From contig NZ_BKAU01000003.1 of NCBI RefSeq assembly GCF_007992715.1, positions 1 through 64,000 of the forward strand: 64,000 nucleotides of DNA. The letters are read 5' to 3'. Below are positions 53,796 through 63,226 of the stretch, piece by piece. The position numbers were made by a program, and so were the translations under genes. The DNA is from Chitinophaga cymbidii. Lineage in GTDB: Bacteria; Bacteroidota; Bacteroidia; Chitinophagales; Chitinophagaceae. Position 1 is the stretch's first letter, and each line of letters starts with the position of its first letter. A model generated the notes under the pieces. It did not search any database, was not told the origin of the DNA, and saw nothing but the letters and a program-made list of their open reading frames with translations.

Positions 53796-54827
53796 ATGTC
53801 ATCCAATCCCATCAGGCTAAAATATCTGTTCGAAAAATATTTACAGAACAATTGCAGTAAAAGCGAATTGAACGAGTTCTGGCAGCTAATGTCGCAGCTG
53901 TCGGAGAATGACCTGGTCAGCGAAGAGATGTTGGCGTTATGGGATAAGATGCCGCCGGAATATCAGCCATCGGGGAAAGCAGATAAAGAAAAGATCTATG
54001 CAAGCATCCGGGAGCGGGCAGCCGCGCAGCAGATAGATTATAACAGGCTGCATCAGAAAAAGAGGCATAAACCTGTAATACGGCTTTTAAAAGTAGCGGC
54101 GGTGTTATTTGCCTGCCTGGCGCTGGCATGGTGGCAGCGGGAGAGGAAAGCACCGCAGACCGCGCCGCTGTCTGCGGATCACGCCCAGCGGCCCGTACGC
54201 CAGGTGATCAGCTTGCCGGACGGCACCACCGCTATATTGAATAGTAACAGCAAGCTGGACTATCCGCCCGTGTTCCAGGAGAATAGCCGGGATGTATACC
54301 TGACCGGGGAAGCCTACTTTGATGTGCAGGAACATGCCGGGCGGCCTTTTGTGGTGCATACCGGGAAGTTTACCACCACGGTGTTGGGCACCCGGTTCAA
54401 TATCCGCAATTATCCCGCGGAAGAGGATGTGACGGTCACTGTGGCCAGTGGCAAGGTACAGGTGTCAGAACGGGAAAAGATGCTGGGCATACTTACCAGG
54501 AACGGTCAGATCGTAGCGGATAAAACTTCAGGAGCCGTTATACAGCGGCAGGTGGATGTGCGGCAGGTGACGGCATGGAAACGCCAGAACCTTTTCTTCA
54601 AGAATATGACGCTGGGAGAGGCCGTTACCGTTCTGAATGACCATTACGATGTAACGATCCTGTTCCGTAACAAGGATCTGCGGCACTGCAGGTTCACAGG
54701 CACTTTTTTGAGCGACAGCAAGTTGGAGCAGGTGCTGGATGTGATTACCACGGTGACGGACATCAGGTGGGAACATGAAAAAGATACCATCTGGCTGGAT
54801 GGTGATGGATGTACAGGAAAAGAATAA
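53796..54827 (+). CDS. FecR family anti-sigma factor, locus 2
   Basis: Membrane anti-sigma factor of 343 residues. The cytosolic part is 1 to about 88, the single helix about 90-107 (LLKVAAVLFACLALAWW), and the periplasmic FecR domain about 125-225 (RQVISLPDGTTAILNSNSKLDYPPVF). A C-terminal STN-like domain (about 265-335) follows. The ATG at 53796 is preferred over the frame opening at 53709, which overlaps the sigma gene and lacks conservation. It should relay the signal from the SusC STN domain to the sigma factor. Confidence 0.92.
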   Translation: MSSNPIRLKYLFEKYLQNNCSKSELNEFWQLMSQLSENDLVSEEMLALWDKMPPEYQPSGKADKEKIYASIRERAAAQQIDYNRLHQKKRHKPVIRLLKVAAVLFACLALAWWQRERKAPQTAPLSADHAQRPVRQVISLPDGTTAILNSNSKLDYPPVFQENSRDVYLTGEAYFDVQEHAGRPFVVHTGKFTTTVLGTRFNIRNYPAEEDVTVTVASGKVQVSEREKMLGILTRNGQIVADKTSGAVIQRQVDVRQVTAWKRQNLFFKNMTLGEAVTVLNDHYDVTILFRNKDLRHCRFTGTFLSDSKLEQVLDVITTVTDIRWEHEKDTIWLDGDGCTGKE

Positions 54828-54846
54828 AGCATATACCAAAAAAAGA

Positions 54847-54875
54847 GGCTACACTGACTCAGGATCAGCGCAGCC
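54847..54875 (+). promoter_or_regulatory. Hairpin between fecR and susC, locus 2
   Basis: GGCTACACTGA (54847-54857) and TCAGCGCAGCC (54865-54875) pair at 9 of 11 positions with a 7-base loop. It sits in the same place as the hairpins of locus 1. The four T shortly after (54881-54884) make a weak terminator possible, which would reduce sus expression relative to sigma and FecR. Confidence 0.45.
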
Positions 54876-54990
54876 TGGCGTTTTAAGTGTTTCGAGGACT
54901 TTAAAACTTCTCCAAGTTATGAATTTTTTCATTATGGAGTTGTACGGCAATGTCGTGCTCCGCCAGGATGTCTCCTGAAAATGTGTTTAT

Positions 54991-57900
54991 ATGCGCCTCG
55001 ATTCTCTGATACCTGTTTTACTCTTTTTATTCGTCAATGTATTGCCGGCGATGCCTGTGAAAGGACAAAATATAAAAAGTACAATGGTTACGATCAGCTT
55101 GAAAAACGAGCCGTTAGTGGCGGGGCTACAGAAAATAGAACAGCAGACCGATTTCAGGTTTGCTTATGTAGATGCGCTGCTGAGCCCATACCAGCACTGG
55201 AACCTGCCGGCAGGCATGCGTTCCCTGGAAGAAACGCTGGACCTGCTGCTGAATAACACCCCACTTGTTTACAGGGTGAACCGGAGCAGTATTGCCATTC
55301 TCCTCAGAAAAAAAGAAACAGACAGCAGCTGTACTATACGGGGCAGGGTTTTTAACGAAGAGGGAGCGGCGTTGCCGGGCGCAACGGTCCTTATCAAGGC
55401 TGCCGGCCGCGGCACCACATCGGATACATCAGGAGCGTTCATACTGGAACATGTAAAGCTGCCGGCAGGCATACAGGTGCGCATGGTAGGCTATGTTACG
55501 CGGGAAGTGGAATTAAAGGAAAAACGTTCGGCGCCCTTTAACATTACGCTGGAAAATGATACAAGGTCCCTGGACCAGGTAGTGGTGGTGGGTTATAATG
55601 CGCAGAAGAAAAGAAATATTATCAGCTCGATCGCCACGGTGCCGGGCGCTGAAATACAAAAGACGCCGACCCTGAATATCTCCAATACCCTCGCGGGACG
55701 GGTACCCGGCGTACTGGCAACCACCACGAGCGGCCGGCCGGGTATCGGAGCATATTTCCGGATCAGGGGAAAAGTATCCCTTAATGAACCGGGCCCGCTG
55801 GTGGTGGTGGACGGGATCATCAGGAACGACGAATATGGTAACATCAATCCGTACGAAGTAGAAACCATTTCGGTGTTGAAAGATGCGGCCGCCACAGCGG
55901 TATATGGCGCCAGGGCCGCCGGCGGTGTGATCCTGATCACAACAAAGAGAGGAACGGCGGACCGCCCCGTGCTCACTTACAATGGCTCCATCGGCATGGA
56001 AAGCCCTACCCGGTATCCGCGCCTGATGAACGCTTATGAATATGCTGCTATGTGGAATCAGGCCAGCCTGAATGCCGGCTATGATCCCGATAATCCCGTT
56101 CATGCCAGCAGGTTTTACACTGCGCAGCAACTGCAGGATTTCAAGTCGGGCAAAGCCGGTACAGACTGGTGGAAGACCGTTTTATCAGAGAAAGGCTCCC
56201 TGTCGCAGCAGCATCTTTCCATCAGGGGCGGTTCCGAACACGTGCGCTTTTTTGGTATGCTGGGAAGCGCGTACCAGCGGGGATTATGGGACTCCTATAA
56301 TTTCAGGCGCATCAACCTGAGAGCCAACATAGATGCACGTATCAACGCAACACTCACCACAGGGCTCAACCTGGAAGCAAGGCGCAGCATTACCCGCGCC
56401 GCCGGCCTGGACGCCTACAACATTTTTGAGCACACCGTACAATCACCGCCTACCGTTCCCGCCTATACGGTCAGCGGAAGATACTATGATGCCATGATCC
56501 CGCATCCCCTTGCAGATATCAGGGAAAGCGGGGAGAACATGCAGCGCGACGAAGTATTCCAGGGAACCGTGTTCTTTGAACAGCAACTGCCTTTTATTAC
56601 GCAAGGCTTGTCCATAAAAGGCACTGCGGCCATGGTAAGAAGGCAGTACTTCCAGAAATGGTGGAGAACGCCTTACCTGTTGTACCGCGAAGATGGTCAG
56701 GGGAATATCACCGGCATACGGTCCATCGGTATCGGCAACCAGATAAGCACCTCTTTGTTCGAAGAGTCGCGGCAGTTTACCAACAACACCTGCAACATCT
56801 CGCTGAATTATGCGAAGACCGCCGGGAAAAGCGAATTCAGCGGACTGGCTTTATACGAACAGATAGAACAGAACAGCGATTACTTTAACGCCAGCCGCCG
56901 GCAGTTCCCTACCAACCGGCAGGATTACTTTTATGCCAGCGGCCCCGATCAGCAAACGATAGACGGAAGATCGGCCATTGACGATGCGAGACGGTCACTG
57001 GTAGGGATCGTGAATTTCACTTATAACAACCGGTACCTGATGAACGCCACGGTGCGTTACGACGGTTCCTACCGGTTTCCGCCCGGCAGGAGATGGGGGC
57101 TCTTCCCCTCCGTTTCAGCCGGATGGCGTTTATCCGAAGAACCGTTTTTACGCAACACCAGCTTTTTCAGCGATCTGAAATTGCGGGCTTCCGCCGGCAT
57201 CACCGGGAATGATAACGTAGGCGCATTTCAATACCTTGATGAATATTTTTTTTCACAGGGTCAGGTCCCCGGAAGCTTTCCGCCATTCTATGCGCCGGTA
57301 CTGGACAATGAGGCTGCCATCGTACTGTATAATGGCGTATACGCCAATCCCGATATTACCTGGGAAAAGCTGCGCACCGCCAATATCGGGGTAGATGCAA
57401 CGGTGCTGCAAGGCAGGCTGGACCTGAATTTCGATTATTATTTCCGCACAACAACGGATATGCTATGGAACCGCGCCCGTTCCGTACCGGCCACATTCGG
57501 CAGAACGCTGCCCAAGGAGAATTACGCGGAGATGAAGAGCAATGGCTGGGAGCTGGTGCTGCATTATACCGGGCACACGCGGGCGCTGCAGTATGAGCTG
57601 GGCGTGCAGGGCACCTTTGCCTCCAATGAAATTACAAGAATAGATGATCCGGTAAATGGCCCTTCCTGGGAGAAGCGGCAGGGCCGGCCGGTCGGTTTCC
57701 AGGTAGGATACCGCGCGGTAGGTATTTTTCAGTCGGAAACAGAAGTGGAGAAATGGTACGGCGGAAAGCAATTCGGACAGAAGCAGGCGCCGGGAGATAT
57801 CAAATATGCGGATGTGAACGGTGATGGAGAGATCACCGACCAGGACCAGGATGTGATCAGTCCATATGATATGCTGCCCGAATTCATTTACGGTATTTCA

Positions 57901-58347
57901 GGAGGTCTCCGCTGGAAGGGATTTGACATGGATTTTTTATTCCAGGGTGCGGCCAGGCGGTCGTTAATGCTGAGCATGGAAGCGATTACGCTCTTCCGCG
58001 GCGGCAAGTACAACTCATTTGCCTATCTGCTGGATGCATGGTCGCCCGAAAACAAAGATGCAAAATATCCGCGCACCACGATCGATGCCAGCTTTAACAA
58101 TAACAGGTACTCCACTTTCTGGCTGCGGGATGCATCCTATCTTAGATTGAAAACGGTCAACATAGGCTATACCTTCAACTGGCCCTGGCTGAAGAAGAAT
58201 AACAGGAAATTACGTGTGTACATTGCCGGAACGAACCTCCTTACCTGGAGCCCTTTCAAAGAGTTTGATCCGGAAGCGGAAAACGGGGTAGGATACTATT
58301 ACCCGCAAATGAAAAACTTCACAGCGGGCACAGCCCTTTCATTTTAG
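54991..58347 (+). CDS. SusC/RagA outer-membrane transporter with STN domain, locus 2
   Basis: TonB-dependent importer of 1118 residues. The order is signal peptide (about 1-26), STN (about 31-106), CarboxypepD_reg-like (about 114-190), plug (about 195-310, with KDAAATAVYGARAAGGVILITT) and barrel ending in ALSF. The STN domain marks it as the signal transducer of this locus. No SusD follows; the next genes encode a discoidin protein and a PKD lipoprotein. It is closely related along its length to the second SusC at 60134, which suggests tandem duplication and loss or gain of STN. Confidence 0.94.
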   Translation: MRLDSLIPVLLFLFVNVLPAMPVKGQNIKSTMVTISLKNEPLVAGLQKIEQQTDFRFAYVDALLSPYQHWNLPAGMRSLEETLDLLLNNTPLVYRVNRSSIAILLRKKETDSSCTIRGRVFNEEGAALPGATVLIKAAGRGTTSDTSGAFILEHVKLPAGIQVRMVGYVTREVELKEKRSAPFNITLENDTRSLDQVVVVGYNAQKKRNIISSIATVPGAEIQKTPTLNISNTLAGRVPGVLATTTSGRPGIGAYFRIRGKVSLNEPGPLVVVDGIIRNDEYGNINPYEVETISVLKDAAATAVYGARAAGGVILITTKRGTADRPVLTYNGSIGMESPTRYPRLMNAYEYAAMWNQASLNAGYDPDNPVHASRFYTAQQLQDFKSGKAGTDWWKTVLSEKGSLSQQHLSIRGGSEHVRFFGMLGSAYQRGLWDSYNFRRINLRANIDARINATLTTGLNLEARRSITRAAGLDAYNIFEHTVQSPPTVPAYTVSGRYYDAMIPHPLADIRESGENMQRDEVFQGTVFFEQQLPFITQGLSIKGTAAMVRRQYFQKWWRTPYLLYREDGQGNITGIRSIGIGNQISTSLFEESRQFTNNTCNISLNYAKTAGKSEFSGLALYEQIEQNSDYFNASRRQFPTNRQDYFYASGPDQQTIDGRSAIDDARRSLVGIVNFTYNNRYLMNATVRYDGSYRFPPGRRWGLFPSVSAGWRLSEEPFLRNTSFFSDLKLRASAGITGNDNVGAFQYLDEYFFSQGQVPGSFPPFYAPVLDNEAAIVLYNGVYANPDITWEKLRTANIGVDATVLQGRLDLNFDYYFRTTTDMLWNRARSVPATFGRTLPKENYAEMKSNGWELVLHYTGHTRALQYELGVQGTFASNEITRIDDPVNGPSWEKRQGRPVGFQVGYRAVGIFQSETEVEKWYGGKQFGQKQAPGDIKYADVNGDGEITDQDQDVISPYDMLPEFIYGISGGLRWKGFDMDFLFQGAARRSLMLSMEAITLFRGGKYNSFAYLLDAWSPENKDAKYPRTTIDASFNNNRYSTFWLRDASYLRLKTVNIGYTFNWPWLKKNNRKLRVYIAGTNLLTWSPFKEFDPEAENGVGYYYPQMKNFTAGTALSF

Positions 58348-58378
58348 AAACAACCGGAACAGCAGCGGATGCACCGGT

Positions 58379-58399
58379 GCAGATCATCACCTGATCTGC
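58379..58399 (+). promoter_or_regulatory. Hairpin between susC and the discoidin gene
   Basis: GCAGATCA and TGATCTGC form a perfect 8-bp stem with a 5-base loop. No T run follows, so it is probably an intercistronic stem that affects RNA stability, not a full stop. Confidence 0.4.
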
Positions 58400-58458
58400 G
58401 CCTGGCGGCTTATTGCATATACATTTCTTAAACAACCAAATATCAATTCATTCCAGTT

Positions 58459-58959
58459 ATGAAAAGAAAATTGATCCGTGGAATAGGGATCATCCTGTGT
58501 TCCCTTTCCGCCCAGTCATTGTCCGCGCAAGTGACGGACATTACCAACAACGGCGGCGTAAAAAAAGCCCAGTTCGTTCCTGAAAAGATAGAGGAAGATG
58601 TAGACAAGCTGTTTGATAACAACAGGAACACCAAGTACTGCTACGGCTTCTCCGGTAACCTGTGGGTACAGTACCAGTCGCCCGAACCGGTCATCGTGAA
58701 CCAGTACGCCATATCATCGGCAAACGATGTGCCTGAAAGAGATCCCCGCAACTGGAAGCTGCTGGGGTCTGTAGATGGTAAAAAGTGGGTGAAGCTGGAC
58801 AGCCAGGCAAAGGAAAGTTTTGAGGAAAGGATGCAGACGAAAGTATACTCGTTTGAAAACACAGTTCCCTATACCTGGTACCGGCTGCACATCACGGCCA
58901 ACAACGGTGATCAGGCTACACAGCTGTCGGAATGGCGACTGTTCTATGAAAAAAAATAA
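58459..58959 (+). CDS. Exported discoidin (F5/8 type C) domain protein
   Basis: A 166-residue protein with a signal peptide (about 1-24, ending SLSAQ) and a single F5/8 type C (discoidin) carbohydrate-binding domain (about 28-165). Visible landmarks are EEDVDKLFDNNRNTKYCYGFSGNLWVQYQ, then NWKLLGSVDGKKWVKLDSQ and WYRLHITANNGDQATQLSEWRLF. No catalytic domain is attached, so it is a stand-alone binder. Its place between two SusC genes suggests it takes the role that a SusE/F-type or SusD protein has elsewhere. It lies in an apparent operon. Confidence 0.85.
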   Translation: MKRKLIRGIGIILCSLSAQSLSAQVTDITNNGGVKKAQFVPEKIEEDVDKLFDNNRNTKYCYGFSGNLWVQYQSPEPVIVNQYAISSANDVPERDPRNWKLLGSVDGKKWVKLDSQAKESFEERMQTKVYSFENTVPYTWYRLHITANNGDQATQLSEWRLFYEKK

Positions 58960-58996
58960 ACGATGATCATTCACCACTTATTTAAATGATGATAGT

Positions 58997-60100
58997 ATGA
59001 AAAAGATCTTTACCACAATGTCCCTTGTGCTGCTTGTCACGGGAATATTGGAATCCTGCACCAGGGAGATAGACACTTCTCCCTTTACGCGGGTGGTGGC
59101 CGTTGCAGACTTTACCGCCACCATCCAGGCTCCCGAGAATCTCACGGTCAGGCTGGCGAACAAATCGAAGAACGCCAAAAGCATCACCTGGAATTTTGGC
59201 GACGGCAGCCCCGTTTCCAATGAGACGGAACCAACATATACCTACGCCACCCCCGGCGATTATACCATCGCATTGACGGTAGTCAGCGTTACCGGCATTG
59301 AATCCACCAAAGAGCTGACCGTAACTACGAAGCCGGTAGACATTATTCCCCAGATCAACTTCTCCTATGCGGAAGACCCAGCCGATCCCCTGAAAATAAC
59401 GTTCACCAACAAATCCGTGAACGGCATATCCTTCACCTGGGATTTTGGCGACGGCAGTCCGGTTTCCACGGAAGAATCACCTACGCACCTGTACCCCGCA
59501 AACGGCAGGTACAACGTGGTGCTCACCGCCAAAAGCACTACCGGCAACGAAAATTCGAGGACCATCAGCATCCGCGTGCCGAAGTTAACAGCGCCGGAAA
59601 TGATAGCGATCGCCAATCCCGGCTTTGAGATGGACCCCAAGGACAGCTATGTGGTCACCGGCTGGGAACCCGTGAAGGTAAGCTATCCCGGCAGTCCGGG
59701 ATGGGGCGGCTTCTTTATCGCGGAAAGACCGAAAACAGGTACCCGCTGCCTGCTCTTCTGGACGCCGTCTGTAGACCCGGGGAACGGACATACGTATGAG
59801 CTGGCTTACATCGGCTCTGTTACGCAGCAGGTCACCGGACTGGAAGATGGCAAGTACACCTTCAAGGTATGGATCAATTCCACCGATATGGAAGGAATGT
59901 ACCTGGTCGCCAACGGTGGGGAAGGAGACGTAAAGAAAGCGGTAGGTAACAACAACGGATACACGCAATTGAGCATCGATTTTAACGTCGTAGGCGGAAC
60001 GGCCAGGATCGGCTTCCTGATGGACAGGCCGAATGACGCCGGAGATAACTGGAGCCCGAATTTCGAGGCCGACGATGCTGAGCTCTGGATCAATCCGTAA
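58997..60100 (+). CDS. PKD-domain lipoprotein with a C-terminal carbohydrate-binding-like domain
   Basis: A 367-residue predicted lipoprotein (Cys21, LESC). Two PKD domains are visible, about 36-112 and 118-195, with the paired landmarks TWNFGDGSPVS and TWDFGDGSPVS. The C-terminal domain (about 200-367) starts with IANPGFEMDPKDSYVVTGWEPV and has a jelly-roll pattern like carbohydrate-binding modules. The inferred role is a surface glycan-binding protein of the SusE/F or SGBP type, with PKD domains as spacers. The gap to the discoidin gene is 37 bases and to the next SusC 33 bases. Confidence 0.85.
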   Translation: MKKIFTTMSLVLLVTGILESCTREIDTSPFTRVVAVADFTATIQAPENLTVRLANKSKNAKSITWNFGDGSPVSNETEPTYTYATPGDYTIALTVVSVTGIESTKELTVTTKPVDIIPQINFSYAEDPADPLKITFTNKSVNGISFTWDFGDGSPVSTEESPTHLYPANGRYNVVLTAKSTTGNENSRTISIRVPKLTAPEMIAIANPGFEMDPKDSYVVTGWEPVKVSYPGSPGWGGFFIAERPKTGTRCLLFWTPSVDPGNGHTYELAYIGSVTQQVTGLEDGKYTFKVWINSTDMEGMYLVANGGEGDVKKAVGNNNGYTQLSIDFNVVGGTARIGFLMDRPNDAGDNWSPNFEADDAELWINP

Positions 60101-60133
60101 ATAAACATTTTTCGCACTCATCAAAAAACGATT

Positions 60134-63100
60134 ATGAAAAACAGATTAGCCGCACTTATATTTTTCCTTCTTGTCATCTCCGGCTACAGTCCTGTATTTG
60201 CAGGCACGGCGCCGGTTGCGGATATAACAGTGAACGGCACGGTTTCCGATAAATCGGGGAAGATGCCCGGCGTTACGGTACTGATAGAAGGTTCCGGCAA
60301 GCATGCCGTGACGGACGAAAACGGGAACTATACCATCACCGTTCCTGCAAATGGTGTACTGGTGTTTTCCATTGTAGGCTACAAAACGCAGCGGATGCCC
60401 GTAAACAGCCGGGTAAGAATAGATGTTACCATGACGGAGGAAATCCGCGGGCTGGATGAAGTGGTCATCAAAGGATATACCTCGCAGACGCGGGCGAACC
60501 TGACCAGCGCTATTTCCACTGTTTCCGGGGACGAGCTGAAACAGACCGCCACCTCCAATATCACCAACGCATTGGCGGGGCGTGTTACCGGCGTGCTGGC
60601 CACTACACAGTCCGGCCGGCCGGGTATAGGCGCCTGGATACAGATCAGGGGTAGAAGCTCGGTGAATGAACCCGGCCCGCTGATCCTTGTAGACGGTGTG
60701 GTAAGAGATGATTTCGGCAATATAGACGCAAACGATGTAGCCAGTATTTCAATTCTGAAAGATGCATCTGCCACGGCCGTATACGGCGCCAGGGCAGTTG
60801 GCGGCGTGATCCTGGTAACCACCAGGCGCGGGCATATCGGTAAGCCGGTGATCAACTATACCGCTTCCACCGGCATCGAAAGACCCACCAGGTATCCGGA
60901 TATGATGAATGCTTACGAGTATGGCATCACCCGCAACCAGGCGCAGCTGAACGGCGGCTTTGATCCTTCTAACCCTTCACAGGCAAGCAAATTCTTTACC
61001 GCGGAGCAACTGGAAAGCTTCAAAACCAGCAGTACAGACTGGTTTAAAGAAACCTTTAAAGGCAATAGCATGCTAAGTCAGCACAACATATCCGTAAACG
61101 GCGGCACGGAAGCGGTCAGCTACTTTGCATCCCTGGGCTATACCAACCAGAATGGCATGTGGGACCAGTATAATTATCAAAGGTATAATCTCAGAAGCAA
61201 CGTAGACGCCCGGATCAACAGCACGCTGAAAGTAGGGCTGAGCATAGATGCAAGCAGGGCCAACACCAATGCCGCCGGCCTGGACGCTTATCCGATCTTT
61301 ATGCACGCCATACAGGCCGCGCCGATCTACCGGCCGTACAATTCTTCCGGACAGTTCAACTACATCAATGGCCAGCCCAATCCTGTGGCTGAAACCAGCG
61401 CGTCAGGGTACGACAGGAACCGCATCGAAACATTCGGCGCCACGCTGAACGCCGAACAAAAGCTGGACGTTCTCACACCCGGTCTCAGCCTGAAAGGCAC
61501 CGTTTCCATTATCCGAAATTCCACTTTTCATAAAGTGTTCAACACCCCTTACATGGTGTATAAAGACAATGGTGAAGCAAGCCTGATCAACGTCAACAAC
61601 CTGAATAAAACACAGCTTACCCAGGACATGAACGAAGCCAATCAGCTTACCCTGAATGCTTCGCTGAATTACACCCGGCAATTTGGCAGGCACAACGTTT
61701 CCGCGATAGCCTTATACGAGCAGCTCGAAAGCAAAGGTTTCCTGATGGGTGGCCTGAAGCGGGATTTTGTGTCGTCCATAAAGGATGAACTGAATGCCAG
61801 CGGACCGCTGGAACAATCGCTGTCCGGCACCTCCACGATCGGCGATGCCAGAAGGTCTTTTGTGGGAATACTGAACTACGGCTACGATAACAGATACCTG
61901 CTGGAAGTATCGGCCAGGAGGGACGGTTCTTACCGGTTCGCCAAATCCCGGAGATGGGGATTGTTCCCCGCGGCATCCGCCGGCTGGAGAATATCGGAAG
62001 AATCCTTTTTTAAGGAAACCAGCGCTTTCGATTTTATCGACAACCTGAAGGTCCGCGCTTCCATTGGTGAAACAGGGAACGACAAGATATCTTCCTTCCA
62101 GTTTATGGATTCCTATAATTACATGCAGGGAAAATATCCGAACATCTGGCCGGACTTCTTTCCGCCGGTGATAGAAAACGAATCGCAGATCAATCTCGTT
62201 TCCGGTGTTTTCCCGAATTACAATCTTACCTGGGAAAAGCTGGTATCGAAGAATATCGGGTTGGATGCTACGCTGTTCAATAACCATCTTGGTATAGAAG
62301 CGGATTATTTTTTCCGGACTACGAGGGATATGCTGAGGCCGCGCATCCTGTCTACCCCGGCTACATTCGGCCGCAGGCTGCCGGATGAGAACTACGCCGA
62401 AATGAAAAGCAAGGGGGTGGAGCTGACGCTTTCCTACCGCGGAAATATCAATTCCTTCGGCTATAATTTCCGGTTCAATTTTTCATATGCTACCAATAAG
62501 CTCACCAGGCTGGACGTGCCGGAGGGTATCGCTGATTACCAGAACAGCCTGGGCCGCCCCCTGAATGCCATGGTAGGATATGTTGACATAGGTCTTTTTC
62601 AGAGCCAGAAGGAGGTAGACGAATGGGTCAACCAGTTTGGCTCCAAACCCAATGTGGGCGATATCAGATATGCTGATATCAGCGGCGATGGCGAGGTGAC
62701 CGAAGCCGACCAGATGCAGATCAGCGACAATTCCGGCGCGCCCCTCATGGTCTTCGGCTTTTCTTCCGACCTGCGCTGGAAAAATTTCGACGCTAATATT
62801 TTCTTCCAGGGAGCAGGTAAACGGACCATTATGCTGGGCGAGGAAGCGATGGTGTTTTTCAGGGCGGAAGTAAACAATAGTTTTGCCTATCTTACCGATT
62901 ACTGGACGCCGGAAAACCCGGACGCAAAGTATCCAAGGCCGACGATAGACTACAGTAACAACAACTCCCGCAGCTCTACCTTCTGGATGAGGGACGGCGC
63001 TTACCTGAGGCTGAAGTCGGTGAACATTGGTTACTCATTAAGCACGCTTCCGTGGATGAGAAAACGCAATCTGAAACTCAGGGTATATGTAGCCGGGACC

Positions 63101-63214
63101 AATCTGCTTACCTGGAGCCCTTTCAAGGAGTTCGATCCCGAGCTGGGCGATGGTACGGGCAGGTCTTATCCGCAGCAACGTAACCTTTCATTGGGCCTTA
63201 ATTTTTCATTCTAA
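60134..63214 (+). CDS. SusC/RagA outer-membrane transporter without STN, locus 2
   Basis: TonB-dependent importer of 1026 residues. The signal peptide (about 1-24) is followed directly by the CarboxypepD_reg-like domain (about 30-105), plug (about 110-225, with KDASATAVYGARAVGGVILVTT) and barrel ending in NFSF. The STN domain of its neighbour is absent, so it transports without signalling to FecR. It shares long stretches with the SusC at 54991, including RRSFVGILNYGYDNRYL and AGTNLLTWSPFKEFDPE. A SusD gene follows after 12 bases, so this is the conventional SusC/SusD pair. Confidence 0.95.
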   Translation: MKNRLAALIFFLLVISGYSPVFAGTAPVADITVNGTVSDKSGKMPGVTVLIEGSGKHAVTDENGNYTITVPANGVLVFSIVGYKTQRMPVNSRVRIDVTMTEEIRGLDEVVIKGYTSQTRANLTSAISTVSGDELKQTATSNITNALAGRVTGVLATTQSGRPGIGAWIQIRGRSSVNEPGPLILVDGVVRDDFGNIDANDVASISILKDASATAVYGARAVGGVILVTTRRGHIGKPVINYTASTGIERPTRYPDMMNAYEYGITRNQAQLNGGFDPSNPSQASKFFTAEQLESFKTSSTDWFKETFKGNSMLSQHNISVNGGTEAVSYFASLGYTNQNGMWDQYNYQRYNLRSNVDARINSTLKVGLSIDASRANTNAAGLDAYPIFMHAIQAAPIYRPYNSSGQFNYINGQPNPVAETSASGYDRNRIETFGATLNAEQKLDVLTPGLSLKGTVSIIRNSTFHKVFNTPYMVYKDNGEASLINVNNLNKTQLTQDMNEANQLTLNASLNYTRQFGRHNVSAIALYEQLESKGFLMGGLKRDFVSSIKDELNASGPLEQSLSGTSTIGDARRSFVGILNYGYDNRYLLEVSARRDGSYRFAKSRRWGLFPAASAGWRISEESFFKETSAFDFIDNLKVRASIGETGNDKISSFQFMDSYNYMQGKYPNIWPDFFPPVIENESQINLVSGVFPNYNLTWEKLVSKNIGLDATLFNNHLGIEADYFFRTTRDMLRPRILSTPATFGRRLPDENYAEMKSKGVELTLSYRGNINSFGYNFRFNFSYATNKLTRLDVPEGIADYQNSLGRPLNAMVGYVDIGLFQSQKEVDEWVNQFGSKPNVGDIRYADISGDGEVTEADQMQISDNSGAPLMVFGFSSDLRWKNFDANIFFQGAGKRTIMLGEEAMVFFRAEVNNSFAYLTDYWTPENPDAKYPRPTIDYSNNNSRSSTFWMRDGAYLRLKSVNIGYSLSTLPWMRKRNLKLRVYVAGTNLLTWSPFKEFDPELGDGTGRSYPQQRNLSLGLNFSF

Positions 63215-63226
63215 AGAACTGTTTTT

